From: Bacteroidales bacterium
GTDB taxonomy: Bacteria > Bacteroidota > Bacteroidia > Bacteroidales > WCHB1-69
DNA: 35,264 nt
Assembly: GCA_017540505.1 (NCBI GenBank)
Contig: JAFYAW010000042.1
Span: forward strand, 1-35,264
Direction: 5' to 3'
Part shown: piece after piece, positions 1 through 7,309 of the stretch
How the letters are laid out: each line of letters begins with the position of its first letter
How positions within the stretch are numbered: the first letter of the stretch is position 1
The notes under the pieces: generated by a model
Told to the model about the DNA's origin: nothing
Seen by the model: only the letters and a program-made list of their open reading frames with translations
The model's database searches: none
Made by a program: the position numbers and the translations under genes

Positions 1-2001
1 CACCACCGTGTCCGGTTTCGTCGTTGACGATGTCTCGCGGCCCACCGCATAGCTCGTCGTGGCCGTCGTGTTCGTCGGATAGGCCACCATCTTACAATTA
101 TCAAAAGTGATGTCGCGGCTGCCATTGCCACGGAACACCACTGCACGCGAGGACGCCTGCTGGCGGCCCTGGAACGTCATGTTCTGGAAATGCAGGTTCT
201 CCACATTTATCAGAGTCAAGGCACCCTGATAGACAGTGGCGGAGGTGTCCGGCACGTTGGCCGTCACGATGACATTGTCGCGGCTGTCCCCGATGAACGT
301 GATCGTGTTCACGTCAGACTGGCCGCTATACCGCTGGCGGAAATAGCAGTCCTGGTAGGTCCCCGGACGAAGGTGGAAACGCACCGGTCCGCCCAATTCG
401 CAGTACTCCAGATTGTCGCGCACCTCCCGCATATCCGCAAAGTCCGGATTGGAGCCGCCCACCGTGTAGTCGCCCCTCAGAAGGCTGTCGCACGAATACC
501 ATGAGATCTTCAGCGTGTCGTTCACATGGTATCCGTCCGCCGCACCATTTCGAGTCTTCACGAACACCTTGATGTGGTTCCAGCCGTGCGTCGGCACGAA
601 CGTGCCCAGGTTCAGCGTGTCGCGCTCGTCAAAGCACAGCGATCCCGTCCAGTTGTGCGTCGTGTTGTGCGTCACCTGTCCGGCCTCGTTCCGCACCTCC
701 AGGCCCACCGTCAGGGCCGTCTGGTAGCTGCTGCCCGTCTGGATGGAATGGTCCGCGTCGCTGCGGTTCTTGAAATACAGTTTCACCGGATGCGCCGTGC
801 CCGTGGTGAAGCAGTGAGGCCACACACCCGTATTCAGGCTGTCAAGCGCACAGTCGTTGTTCTGGATGTTCGTGTAGGTGTGGTGCGCCACCAGGAAATC
901 GTCCTTCCTGGCGACACTGCCGTGCACATCCTCCATATATATATGGTAGTGGATTGTGTCCTTGTAACAGATGGTCGGCAAGTCCCACTCCGCCAGCACC
1001 GTGTGTCCCGATGCGTTCAGGTTGTTGCTCGTGATCGTATTCGGAACCGTCACCACCGGACCGGCCGCGGCCTGGAACGGGCATATCTGGTACGTGAAAC
1101 GCAGCTTGGTCAGGTCTATCGTGTCGTTGTCCTTCAGGGTGGCATGGATCGTGTAAGGTCCTATGTTGTTGTTGAAATTAGTACCTACATTGATGTAGAG
1201 AGGGTTGGTCAGCGTGATTGTCGGCGGGATCAGCTCGCAGTTGGACAGCAGCACATGCACATTGTCCAGATACCAGCCCTTGCACTGCTCCGTGTTACTG
1301 GTGGAGGGGGACGACTTGTTCACACGGAACTCCAGACGCACATATTTCGTCGTGCCGTCAAGCACGAAGGAGCTCAGGTCGAACTTCTCATGCCGCCACC
1401 AGGTGGCGGCAGGGTTCGCGTTCAGCGTGTTCGGCTGCCAGTTGCCTGTGCCGCTCGGATACCAGCTCGCTGCAAACTGGCCCGACCCCAAACCCGCCTG
1501 GGAGAAATCCGCCGCCCCCGTGTTCACGGTGCCGTTCGGATTCAGGGTACCTGCCGACAGATAGCATGCGCTAGTCTGATTGAAAGTCAGTTTCACCGGG
1601 TTACCCCAGTTCGGCTGGCCCGTGAAGTCGAGACCGCTGGCCTTGCTGAAGTAAATGTATGCCTCATCCAGCTTGTCCACCTTGCAGATGTGGTCGAACT
1701 CAAGATAGAACTTCCGAACCGAATCTATCATGGGGGTGCTGGTCAGATCGATGGTGGCCAAATACACTGTTGAGGCACCCGAGTGGGTGTAAACAGGCGA
1801 ATGGAAGGAGTTTGGCGATGACACCTTCAAGGTAGCATCGATTTTCCAGTCACCAGCCGCCGCATCGAAGATGCTGGTCGTGGTCACTTGCGGATTGGCT
1901 CCATCAAAATTCTCAAAGTAAACTGTTGCCGTGTCCATCGGCTGTGCGAGAAGGATGGCAGGCAGCATTAAGGTGATGATAGCAGCGAAAATCTTTTTCA
2001 T
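1..2001 (-). CDS. Large secreted beta-helix protein, N-terminal part (cut by window edge)
   Basis: The frame stays open for 667 codons from the ATG at 2001 to the window edge, so the C terminus is missing. Residues 1-19 form a signal peptide (MKKIFAAIITLMLPAILLA) followed by Gln, a common Bacteroidota cleavage pattern. Residues about 25-250 look like a jelly-roll adhesin-type domain, with an acidic/aromatic stretch around LEFDHICKVDKLDEAYIYF and a WYLDNVHV strand at its end. A beta-sandwich stretch follows. From about residue 535 the pattern RFHLRPGTYQDCYF, TITFIGDSRDNVIVT, LHFQNMTFQG and ITFDNCKMVA repeats as in right-handed parallel beta-helix (pectin-lyase-like) proteins. Family knowledge suggests a surface or secreted protein that may end in a T9SS sorting domain, but that end is outside the window. 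Substrate and enzymatic activity cannot be assigned. Confidence 0.85.
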   Translation of the reverse strand, partial: MKKIFAAIITLMLPAILLAQPMDTATVYFENFDGANPQVTTTSIFDAAAGDWKIDATLKVSSPNSFHSPVYTHSGASTVYLATIDLTSTPMIDSVRKFYLEFDHICKVDKLDEAYIYFSKASGLDFTGQPNWGNPVKLTFNQTSACYLSAGTLNPNGTVNTGAADFSQAGLGSGQFAASWYPSGTGNWQPNTLNANPAATWWRHEKFDLSSFVLDGTTKYVRLEFRVNKSSPSTSNTEQCKGWYLDNVHVLLSNCELIPPTITLTNPLYINVGTNFNNNIGPYTIHATLKDNDTIDLTKLRFTYQICPFQAAAGPVVTVPNTITSNNLNASGHTVLAEWDLPTICYKDTIHYHIYMEDVHGSVARKDDFLVAHHTYTNIQNNDCALDSLNTGVWPHCFTTGTAHPVKLYFKNRSDADHSIQTGSSYQTALTVGLEVRNEAGQVTHNTTHNWTGSLCFDERDTLNLGTFVPTHGWNHIKVFVKTRNGAADGYHVNDTLKISWYSCDSLLRGDYTVGGSNPDFADMREVRDNLEYCELGGPVRFHLRPGTYQDCYFRQRYSGQSDVNTITFIGDSRDNVIVTANVPDTSATVYQGALTLINVENLHFQNMTFQGRQQASSRAVVFRGNGSRDITFDNCKMVAYPTNTTATTSYAVGRETSSTTKPDTVV

Positions 2002-2036
2002 TTGTATTGGATATTTTTTTATTAGCAAAAAGAACA

Positions 2037-2071
2037 GCTTTTGTATAATAATACACATTATACAATAAAGC
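2037..2071 (-). promoter_or_regulatory. Inverted repeat at the 5' end of the beta-helix protein mRNA
   Basis: TTGTATAAT (2041-2049) and ATTATACAA (2057-2065) form a perfect 9-bp inverted repeat with a 7-nt spacer. The symmetry extends outward as GCTT on one side and AAAGC on the other, with a small bulge. It begins roughly where transcription should start from the promoter at 2075-2104. It could be a stabilising 5' hairpin or an operator. Confidence 0.55.
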
Positions 2072-2074
2072 CGA

Positions 2075-2104
2075 CAAAAATACACTTTTTTATTGAAAAT
2101 CCAA
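2075..2104 (-). promoter_or_regulatory. Bacteroidota-type promoter for the beta-helix protein
   Basis: On the minus strand TTG (2102-2104) lies 19 nt before TATTTTTG (2075-2082), matching the TTG/TAnnTTTG pattern of Bacteroidota primary-sigma promoters. The predicted start near 2068 gives a leader of about 65 nt. Confidence 0.65.
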
Positions 2105-2123
2105 CGGGTAGGAAAAGATTTTT

Positions 2124-3095
2124 TCAAACGGCCTGATACAACCGCAAAATCTCCTCACATTCTGCGATGGATGTGGCCGCCATCAGGCGCATGCGCACGG
2201 GCTTGAAATGGTCCAAACCCTTGAAATATCCGGCATATTGGCTGCGCATTTCCAATACGGCACGACGCTCGCCTTTCTCTTCCATCGTCTGGCGGAGCTG
2301 CCTCAACACCATCCCCATCCTGTCCGCATAATCCGGCACATAAGGTTCCCGTCCGGCAAGGAGATCCCTCACCTGTCGGAAAATCCACGGGTTTCCGATA
2401 GCCGCACGCCCGATCATCACCGCATCCACCCCATACCGCTCGCGGTAAAGGATAGCCTTTCCCGCACTGTTCACATCCCCGTTGCCGATGACGGGAATCG
2501 ACATCCGGGGGTTGCGCTTCACCTCCCCGATCAACGACCAGTCGGCTTCGCCCCCGTACATCTGCGCGCGCGTGCGCCCGTGAATGGCAATCGCCTGCAC
2601 GCCCACATCCTGCATCCGCTCGGCCACCTCCACAATGGGCTTGGAAGTACTGTCCCATCCCAAACGCGTCTTCACCGTGACCGGAATCCGCAACTCGCGC
2701 ACCACCGCACCCGTCAGCACCGCCATCTTCGGAATATCCTGCAAAATCGCAGACCCCGCCCCTTTGCTCACCACTTTCTTCACCGGACAGCCCCAGTTGA
2801 TGTCCACGAAATCGGGACCCGCCGCCTCCGCCAAGTGCGCAGCCTTCACCAACGAAAGCTCGTCGTGACCGAAAATCTGGATGCCGAACGGACGCTCCCG
2901 CTCATCAAAGGCCATCTTCCGGATACTCTTCTCCACCTCCCGCGACAACGCGTCCGAAGAAACGAACTCCGAAATCAGTACATCCGCGCCCTGTTCCTTG
3001 CAGGCCAGACGGAAAGCACGGTCCGTAACCCCCTCCATTGGAGCGAGATACAACGGAAATGGCATACCGGAAATCAAATCTTTTATCGAAATCAT
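2124..3095 (-). CDS. dus: tRNA-dihydrouridine synthase (DusB-like)
   Basis: FMN-dependent enzyme that reduces uridine to dihydrouridine in tRNA D-loops, using NADPH, in the cytoplasm. Visible Dus hallmarks are the N-terminal PLYLAPMEGVTDRAFR, the catalytic-cysteine motif NWGCPVKKV (Cys103), KTRLGWD near 142-148, HGRTRAQMY near 172-180, and the FMN-phosphate motifs IGNGDV and IGRAAIGNPW. The length of 323 aa is normal for the family. The reading frame extends further upstream to 3155, but those codons would overlap the predicted -7 element, and MISIKDLI gives a family-like N terminus, so ATG 3095 is preferred. It is monocistronic here and divergent from the coiled-coil protein at 3195. DusB is more likely than DusA or DusC from overall similarity to Bacteroidales DusB, but I cannot separate subfamilies with certainty. 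Confidence 0.92.
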   Translation of the reverse strand: MISIKDLISGMPFPLYLAPMEGVTDRAFRLACKEQGADVLISEFVSSDALSREVEKSIRKMAFDERERPFGIQIFGHDELSLVKAAHLAEAAGPDFVDINWGCPVKKVVSKGAGSAILQDIPKMAVLTGAVVRELRIPVTVKTRLGWDSTSKPIVEVAERMQDVGVQAIAIHGRTRAQMYGGEADWSLIGEVKRNPRMSIPVIGNGDVNSAGKAILYRERYGVDAVMIGRAAIGNPWIFRQVRDLLAGREPYVPDYADRMGMVLRQLRQTMEEKGERRAVLEMRSQYAGYFKGLDHFKPVRMRLMAATSIAECEEILRLYQAV

Positions 3096-3103
3096 ACAGC
3101 CCG

Positions 3104-3111
3104 CAAAGATA
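3104..3111 (-). promoter_or_regulatory. -7 element of dus
   Basis: TATCTTTG on the minus strand, 8 nt before the chosen dus start, fits TAnnTTTG. This implies a very short leader or a leaderless transcript. No well-spaced TTG is present; the nearest are 15 and 25 nt away. Confidence 0.45.
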
Positions 3112-3118
3112 ATTTTTT

Positions 3119-3126
3119 TATTTTTG
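3119..3126 (+). promoter_or_regulatory. -7 element of the coiled-coil protein gene
   Basis: TATTTTTG on the plus strand, divergent from and 7 nt away from the dus -7 element. The predicted start near 3133 gives a leader of about 60 nt. No clear -33 TTG. Confidence 0.45.
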
Positions 3127-3194
3127 CAACGAATTACAAACGACAACGCGAACACTTAATTCATTCATACATTTATCCATTAAAAAAAAACGCT

Positions 3195-3839
3195 ATGAAA
3201 AAAATTCTATCACTGCTGACCATTCTCGGTCTTGTTTGCACCCTGTCAGCCCAAAACGTTCATGAATCCATGATCAAATTCGGCAAGGAGAAAATCTCCG
3301 GCTACACGCTGAGCATCCCGTCCGCCAATTCCGACTTGGTGTACGCAGCCCTTCGCGAGCGTATGGAGAAAAATTACAACATGAAAGGCTCCAAAGAGGG
3401 CAAATTCCGTGCCTATCTCAACCAGTCCTTCGCCCCATTCGGAACTGCCAACTACGACATGTACTACAATGTGACGGAAAGCGGCAAGAAAGGTGCCAAA
3501 ACCGCATTGCTCTCGTTCATCGTCTGTTCCGGCAACATGAACACCATCACTTCCGAGAACAACCCGGAGACCGCCACCGCCATCAAGGCCTTCCTCAACG
3601 ACCTCGGCACCTACATCCACGAGTACTCACTCCAACAGCAGGCCAACACCTTGCAGGAGAAACTGAACAAACTCAACAAAGATCAAAAGGCTCTGGAAAA
3701 AGACAAGGCCAAAGCTGAAAAACAAATCGAGAAACTCCAGAAAGAGATTTCTGAAATCGACAAAAAACACCAGGCCAACGCTGAGGAGATCCGCAAAATC
3801 GAATCCGACCTCAACGCCGTCAAAAACCGCATGAAATAA
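3195..3839 (+). CDS. Secreted protein with C-terminal coiled coil, function unknown
   Basis: 214 aa. Residues 1-19 are a signal peptide (MKKILSLLTILGLVCTLSA) followed by Gln. Residues about 20-140 form a folded region with alternating strands (KISGYTLSIPSANSDLVYAAL, FRAYLNQSFAPFG, MYYNVTESG, TALLSFIVCSG). From about residue 145 to the end there is a continuous, strongly charged coiled coil rich in Lys, Glu, Gln and Leu. It is probably periplasmic or outer-membrane associated. The start is set at ATG 3195 because the signal peptide begins there and the upstream in-frame extension runs antisense through dus and across the promoter. I do not recognise a named family. It is a single-gene unit facing the efp-lpxD operon, with a hairpin between them. 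Confidence 0.85.
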   Translation: MKKILSLLTILGLVCTLSAQNVHESMIKFGKEKISGYTLSIPSANSDLVYAALRERMEKNYNMKGSKEGKFRAYLNQSFAPFGTANYDMYYNVTESGKKGAKTALLSFIVCSGNMNTITSENNPETATAIKAFLNDLGTYIHEYSLQQQANTLQEKLNKLNKDQKALEKDKAKAEKQIEKLQKEISEIDKKHQANAEEIRKIESDLNAVKNRMK

Positions 3840-3854
3840 TCTGTCGGTAAAAAA

Positions 3855-3893
3855 AGAAAGCAGGAATTATTTCCTGCTTTCTAACTCTTTTTT
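3855..3893. terminator. Hairpin terminator overlapping the 3' end of the lpxD-like gene
   Basis: A perfect 12-bp stem, AGAAAGCAGGAA (3855-3866) with TTCCTGCTTTCT (3871-3882), has a TTAT loop. On the minus strand the stem is followed directly by a U run (A run 3849-3854 on plus), making it the terminator of efp-lpxD. On the plus strand a T run at 3888-3893 follows after 5 nt, so it may also stop the convergent gene. The last lpxD codons and its stop lie inside the hairpin. Confidence 0.8.
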
Positions 3894-4838
3894 CAACGCG
3901 GCCACGTCCGCATACAAAGTGGAAAGATTTTTGGTATAGACCAATTCTTTCCATTTTTGTTGCACATCAATGGCCGGTATCCCGAAAAGGGTCTGATTCT
4001 CCTCCGTCACATTCTTGTTCACGGCGGAGAAGGCGTAAAGCACTGTATTCTTGGCGATATACAAATCCTTGTTGACGCAGGCCTTAGCCCAAATCTTGCA
4101 GTCATCGTCCACATACGTGCAGCCGGCGATACCGCTCTGGGCACCTAACAGTACACGTTTGCCGATATGCGTGTCATGCCCCACCTGCACCAGATTGTCG
4201 AACTTGCAGCCGTCGCCGATGTAGGTGGTGCCCGATACGCCCTTGTCGATGCAGCACGAGCAACCCACCTCCACATCATTGCCGATGTACGTGTCACCGC
4301 AGGATTCCAGCTTCACCCAGGCATCGGGGCGCTTCTGGAAATAGCAGGCATCCCCACCGATGGTGGAATTGGAGTGTATAATCACATTATCCCCAATGAC
4401 CGTGTTGGCGTAGATGCTCACATTGGAGTGGATCAGGCAGTTGCGCCCGATTTTCACATTCTCGCCAATAAACACCAAAGGCTGTATCACCGTTCCCTCG
4501 CCGATGACGGCTGTCGGGTGGATGGCCGTCTGCTGCGGGTTGAAATGCACAAAATGCCGCACGACGGACAGGTAATCCTGCAACGGGTCCTCCGTGACAA
4601 TCAGAAGCTTGCCGTCAGGGCACTCCACATCCGCCTTGTCAATCAGCACCACGGAAGCATCGCTTTGGAGCATCCGTTTGTAGTACTTTTCGTTATCCAC
4701 AAAGGAGATGTCGCCCGGCACCACAGAATGCAACTCGTTAATGCCCGTCACCGGACCGGCGAAATTGCCCTTCTGCTGGACGGGATGGCCGATCATGGCC
4801 AAAATATCCTCAACAGGGATGGGATGTTCGAAACGCAT
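3867..4838 (-). CDS. lpxD: LpxD-like UDP-3-O-acylglucosamine N-acyltransferase
   Basis: 323 aa, close to the usual LpxD length. LpxD transfers a 3-hydroxyacyl chain from acyl carrier protein to the 2-amino group of UDP-3-O-acyl-glucosamine in lipid A synthesis. An N-terminal uridine-binding-like domain (about 1-100) is followed by many left-handed beta-helix hexapeptides (about 103-275), including VIGEGTVIQPLVFIGENVKI and VIGDNVIIHSNSTIGGDA. His221 in NLVQVGHDTHIG occupies the place of the catalytic histidine of LpxD. A helical tail closes the protein. It lies 49 nt downstream of efp. In Bacteroidota a second lpxD paralogue next to efp is common, distinct from the one in the lpxD-lpxC-lpxA cluster, so this may be the paralogue with a different acyl or sugar preference. 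That part is inference. Confidence 0.85.
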   Translation of the reverse strand: MRFEHPIPVEDILAMIGHPVQQKGNFAGPVTGINELHSVVPGDISFVDNEKYYKRMLQSDASVVLIDKADVECPDGKLLIVTEDPLQDYLSVVRHFVHFNPQQTAIHPTAVIGEGTVIQPLVFIGENVKIGRNCLIHSNVSIYANTVIGDNVIIHSNSTIGGDACYFQKRPDAWVKLESCGDTYIGNDVEVGCSCCIDKGVSGTTYIGDGCKFDNLVQVGHDTHIGKRVLLGAQSGIAGCTYVDDDCKIWAKACVNKDLYIAKNTVLYAFSAVNKNVTEENQTLFGIPAIDVQQKWKELVYTKNLSTLYADVAALKKELESRK

Positions 4839-4887
4839 GAACAGGAATTTAAAGGAGCGTGTCCGAATGCCAAAGCATCCGTAACAA

Positions 4888-5454
4888 CTATTTCACTCTT
4901 TCGGAGTATTTGTTATTACGGGTGTCCACCTTGATCATCTCACCAACGTTAATGAACAAAGGCACATAGACTTCCGCACCGGTTTCCACCACCGCACGTT
5001 TGAGCGAGTTGGTGGCCGTATCGCCCTTCACGCCAGGATCGGCCTCAACCACTTCCAGATCCACGAACGGGGGAAGCTCGCAGGTCAGCGGGGTGTCCGT
5101 ATCCGTATGATACATGATTTCAACGGCTTGGCCCTCTTTGAGCAAGCTGGGGTTGTTGATGAGGGATTTGTCGATGGAGAGCTGTTCGTAAGTCTCCGTG
5201 TGCATGAAATTGTACGTATTATCGTCCTCTTTGTACAAGAACTGGTACGGGCGGCGCTCCACGCGGGCGAGCTCGATCTTGATGCCGGCGTCAAAGCGGA
5301 ACTCCTGCACTCTACCGGACTTGATGTTTTTCAGTTTCGTGCGGACAAAGGTGTTGCCTTTGCCGGGTTTCACATGAAGGAATTCGACGATAGTCCACAA
5401 TTCATTGTTATGGACGATGCACAATCCATTTTTAAAATCAGCTGTCGTTGCCAT
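4888..5454 (-). CDS. efp: Translation elongation factor P
   Basis: 188 aa, the normal EF-P length. EF-P binds between the P and E sites of ribosomes stalled on polyproline and promotes peptide bond formation. The N-terminal KOW-like domain carries the loop KPGKG with Lys32 at its tip, the position modified in lysine-type EF-Ps. The middle OB domain (about 65-128) contains YNFMHTETYEQ, and the C-terminal OB domain ends with the family signature YVPLFINVGEMIKVDTR and YSERVK. No modification enzyme gene is in this window. First gene of a two-gene unit with the lpxD-like gene. Confidence 0.97.
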   Translation of the reverse strand: MATTADFKNGLCIVHNNELWTIVEFLHVKPGKGNTFVRTKLKNIKSGRVQEFRFDAGIKIELARVERRPYQFLYKEDDNTYNFMHTETYEQLSIDKSLINNPSLLKEGQAVEIMYHTDTDTPLTCELPPFVDLEVVEADPGVKGDTATNSLKRAVVETGAEVYVPLFINVGEMIKVDTRNNKYSERVK

Positions 5455-5489
5455 ATACGTGTGTTTTTATTTTAAAATATAATCGGCGG

Positions 5490-5497
5490 CAAAAGTA
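5490..5497 (-). promoter_or_regulatory. -7 element of the efp-lpxD unit
   Basis: TACTTTTG on the minus strand fits TAnnTTTG, 36 nt before the efp ATG. No well-placed TTG at -33. Confidence 0.45.
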
Positions 5498-5569
5498 CGC
5501 TTTTTTTCCTTTTGCGCCTCTTACCACCGATTACTTTAATAATAAAAAACTGATTATCAATCTATTGTA

Positions 5570-6151
5570 TTAATCCACAACAACACCGTGTCGGTCAATC
5601 ATCTTCCGCAGGTTGATCAGCGCATAGCGCATACGACCCAGTGCCGTGTTGATGCTCACGCCAGTGGATTCGGCAATCTCCTTGAAGCTGTAATCCTGAT
5701 AGATGCGCATGACAAGGACCTCCTTCTGCTCTTTGGGGAGATAGTCCACCAGATTGGACACATCCTCGAAGATCTGCTCGCGGATGAGCTTCTGCTCCAC
5801 CGACTCCTCACGGGTGCTGATCACGTCGAAGATGTCAAACTCCCCATTACTCTCATAGAGCGGCAGACGCTGCACTTTCCGGTAGTAGTCGATGCGGAGA
5901 TTGTTAGCAATGCGCATAACCCATTGGAAGAACTTGCCCTCCTCGTGGTAGTTTCCGGAACGGATTGTGTTAATAACTTTAATGAAAGTATCCTGGAAGA
6001 TATCCTCTGCCAGTTCCTTGTTCTTCACAGAAATCATTATATAGGTGAACAGCCGCTTCTCGTAACGGGAAATCAAGGCCTTCAGTGCAGACTCGTCCCC
6101 ATACTGGTAACGTTGCACTAATTCATTATCAGACAAAACATTAGCTTTCAT
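5570..6151 (-). CDS. RNA polymerase sigma factor, sigma-70 family ECF-like
   Basis: 193 aa with the two-domain ECF layout. Region 2 (about 22-95) contains AEDIFQDTFIKVI and FFQWVMRIANNLRIDYYRK. Region 4 (about 130-182) contains LPKEQKEVLVMRIYQDYSFKE, then the helix-turn-helix IAESTGVSINTALGRMRYAL. Sigma factors of this kind redirect RNA polymerase to a specific promoter set. No anti-sigma factor or FecR-like gene is adjacent on either side, so it is not a standard FecI/FecR uptake pair. It resembles the widespread stand-alone housekeeping-type ECF factors of Bacteroidales; that placement is from memory. It has its own promoter and an 85-nt leader. Confidence 0.9.
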   Translation of the reverse strand: MKANVLSDNELVQRYQYGDESALKALISRYEKRLFTYIMISVKNKELAEDIFQDTFIKVINTIRSGNYHEEGKFFQWVMRIANNLRIDYYRKVQRLPLYESNGEFDIFDVISTREESVEQKLIREQIFEDVSNLVDYLPKEQKEVLVMRIYQDYSFKEIAESTGVSINTALGRMRYALINLRKMIDRHGVVVD

Positions 6152-6243
6152 CAGAAACTCCTTTCTTTATTAATATGAACGAACTAATAAAGTAAATGTT
6201 TTTCGATAGAATGCTGTTTTTGTTATCTAATACTTGAACGCTG

Positions 6244-6271
6244 CAAAAATACATTTTTTTTTAATCCGCAA
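6244..6271 (-). promoter_or_regulatory. Promoter of the ECF sigma factor gene
   Basis: On the minus strand TATTTTTG (6244-6251) is preceded by TTG at 6269-6271 (17-nt spacer) or 6273-6275 (21-nt spacer). Predicted leader about 85 nt. Confidence 0.55.
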
Positions 6272-6417
6272 GCAAAAAAACTGTTTTTTCAAAAAAAAAT
6301 CACAGTATAATGTTTATAATTATCCATAACTATTTAATTATAAGATATATATCAAAAACCACAGGAAAAATCAGGAGTAAAAACGGGGCGACGGGTGTCC
6401 AAAAGACGAAAAAATTG

Positions 6418-6425
6418 TATTTTTG
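6418..6425 (+). promoter_or_regulatory. -7 element of the coiled-coil/zapA unit
   Basis: TATTTTTG on the plus strand, 20 nt before the ATG at 6446. It rules out the in-frame ATG at 6395 as the usual start, because that codon lies upstream of the promoter. No clear TTG at -33. Confidence 0.5.
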
Positions 6426-6445
6426 CACGTCAAAAGGAAAAAGCC

Positions 6446-6736
6446 ATGGCCTCGTTTGAAAGTTTGTATAACAAAATAGAATACAACGTGAAAGCGGCGG
6501 CGTTGCGCATGGCGGAACTGCGGAAGGAGAATGAAATGCTGCAGGAGGAGGTGGAACTGCTCCGCCAGCAACAGCAGGGGTTGAGGAAGCAGCTGGCTGA
6601 CATGGAAGAGAAAATCAAATTAACAATAATTACAAAAACGATATTAGACAAAGAAGATAAGAAAGAAACCAAAAGGCAGATACAAGATTGGGTGCGGGAG
6701 ATTGACAATTGCATAACCCTTCTCACGAGCAAGTAG
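6446..6736 (+). CDS. Small coiled-coil protein upstream of zapA
   Basis: 96 aa. Nearly all of residues 8-62 is one coiled coil with leucine/methionine heptads (AALRMAELRKENEMLQEEVE, LLRQQQQGLRKQLADMEEK). A short charged helix with Trp follows and the protein ends DNCITLLTSK. There is no signal peptide or membrane segment, so it is cytoplasmic. AAAGGA lies 7 nt before the start. It ends 2 nt before zapA, so the two are co-transcribed and probably co-translated. In Bacteroidota a small coiled-coil gene directly before zapA is usual. A ZapB-like role in bridging Z-ring components is a reasonable guess from shape and position, but no sequence signature proves it. Confidence 0.85.
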   Translation: MASFESLYNKIEYNVKAAALRMAELRKENEMLQEEVELLRQQQQGLRKQLADMEEKIKLTIITKTILDKEDKKETKRQIQDWVREIDNCITLLTSK

Positions 6737-6738
6737 TG

Positions 6739-7032
6739 ATGGAAGAAAAAATAAAGATCACAATACAGGTAGCGCAGAGGCCGATCACGATTCTGATACA
6801 GAAAGAGTGGGAGCACTACTTCCGGGAAGCGGAAAAGATAATCAACGATAGTTTTCTAACATTCGCCAAAAGATGGACATACAAAGACCAACAGGACCTA
6901 CTCTCCAAGATACTGGTCGATTTTGTGGTGAAATGGCTGGCCGATGAAGAGAGACTGAAAGCATACGACGAGGAGCTGGTTCCGATGATGGAATCCCTGA
7001 AAAGCCTCACTGACACATTCGAAGTTGATTGA
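6739..7032 (+). CDS. zapA: Cell division protein ZapA
   Basis: 97 aa, typical ZapA length. ZapA crosslinks FtsZ filaments at mid-cell. The N-terminal beta part (MEEKIKITIQVAQRPITILI) is followed by the helix HYFREAEKIINDSFLTFAK, then the family-typical YKDQQDLLSKILVDFVVKWL, and a C-terminal helix. The ATG at 6739 is chosen over an in-frame ATG at 6709 because MEEKIKITIQV aligns with the usual ZapA start, and because it sits 2 nt after the upstream stop. It precedes a 6S RNA candidate, echoing the zapA-ssrS order known in proteobacteria. Confidence 0.88.
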   Translation: MEEKIKITIQVAQRPITILIQKEWEHYFREAEKIINDSFLTFAKRWTYKDQQDLLSKILVDFVVKWLADEERLKAYDEELVPMMESLKSLTDTFEVD

Positions 7033-7049
7033 TTCGTTCTTTGAAAAAG

Positions 7050-7242
7050 ACATCCCGCATAAGTCCAGATACGTTTGTTAAACTCAACACATTTTCAAAC
7101 GAAGGGGACGCTTGCCTTACCTAGAACAGGCCCGAATCCGTACGGATGGAATTCATTCCCGGGGAAGCGCGAAGTAAGTCGGCACCTTCGATCATATCAG
7201 ATAGGAGTTTTTCGAAACCCTATGGGGCTTATGCGGTTTTTT
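7050..7242 (+). ncRNA. ssrS: 6S RNA candidate (6S-Flavo type)
   Basis: The 277 nt between zapA and rny has no supported gene. It contains a long-range closing stem: CCGCATAAG (7055-7063) pairs perfectly with CTTATGCGG (7228-7236). Pairing extends inward by TCC with GGG, including one G-U. A T run (7237-7242) follows, so the RNA ends in its own terminator-like structure. The enclosed span of about 180 nt matches the length of 6S RNA and contains inner hairpins such as ATCCGTACGGAT (7136-7147) and CGTTTG/CAAACG (7072-7077, 7096-7101). GTTCTTTG at 7036-7043 resembles a -7 element and would place the 5' end near 7050. Known biology: 6S RNA mimics an open promoter and binds RNA polymerase holoenzyme, and Bacteroidota have their own 6S class. 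Ends are approximate. Confidence 0.78.
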
Positions 7243-7309
7243 ATGCCGCCCGCCCAACACACCCAACCGCTTGAAGTGCCCATACAATATTAACTAAAAC
7301 CTATTATAT

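Noticed and set aside
526-1773. Long open frame of 415 codons on the plus strand
   Set aside because: It is antisense to the beta-helix protein, has no recognisable domain, and its Arg/Val/His-rich composition is that of a shadow frame.
2208-3194. In-frame upstream extension of the coiled-coil protein
   Set aside because: It runs antisense through dus and across the predicted promoter; the signal peptide at 3195 marks the real start.
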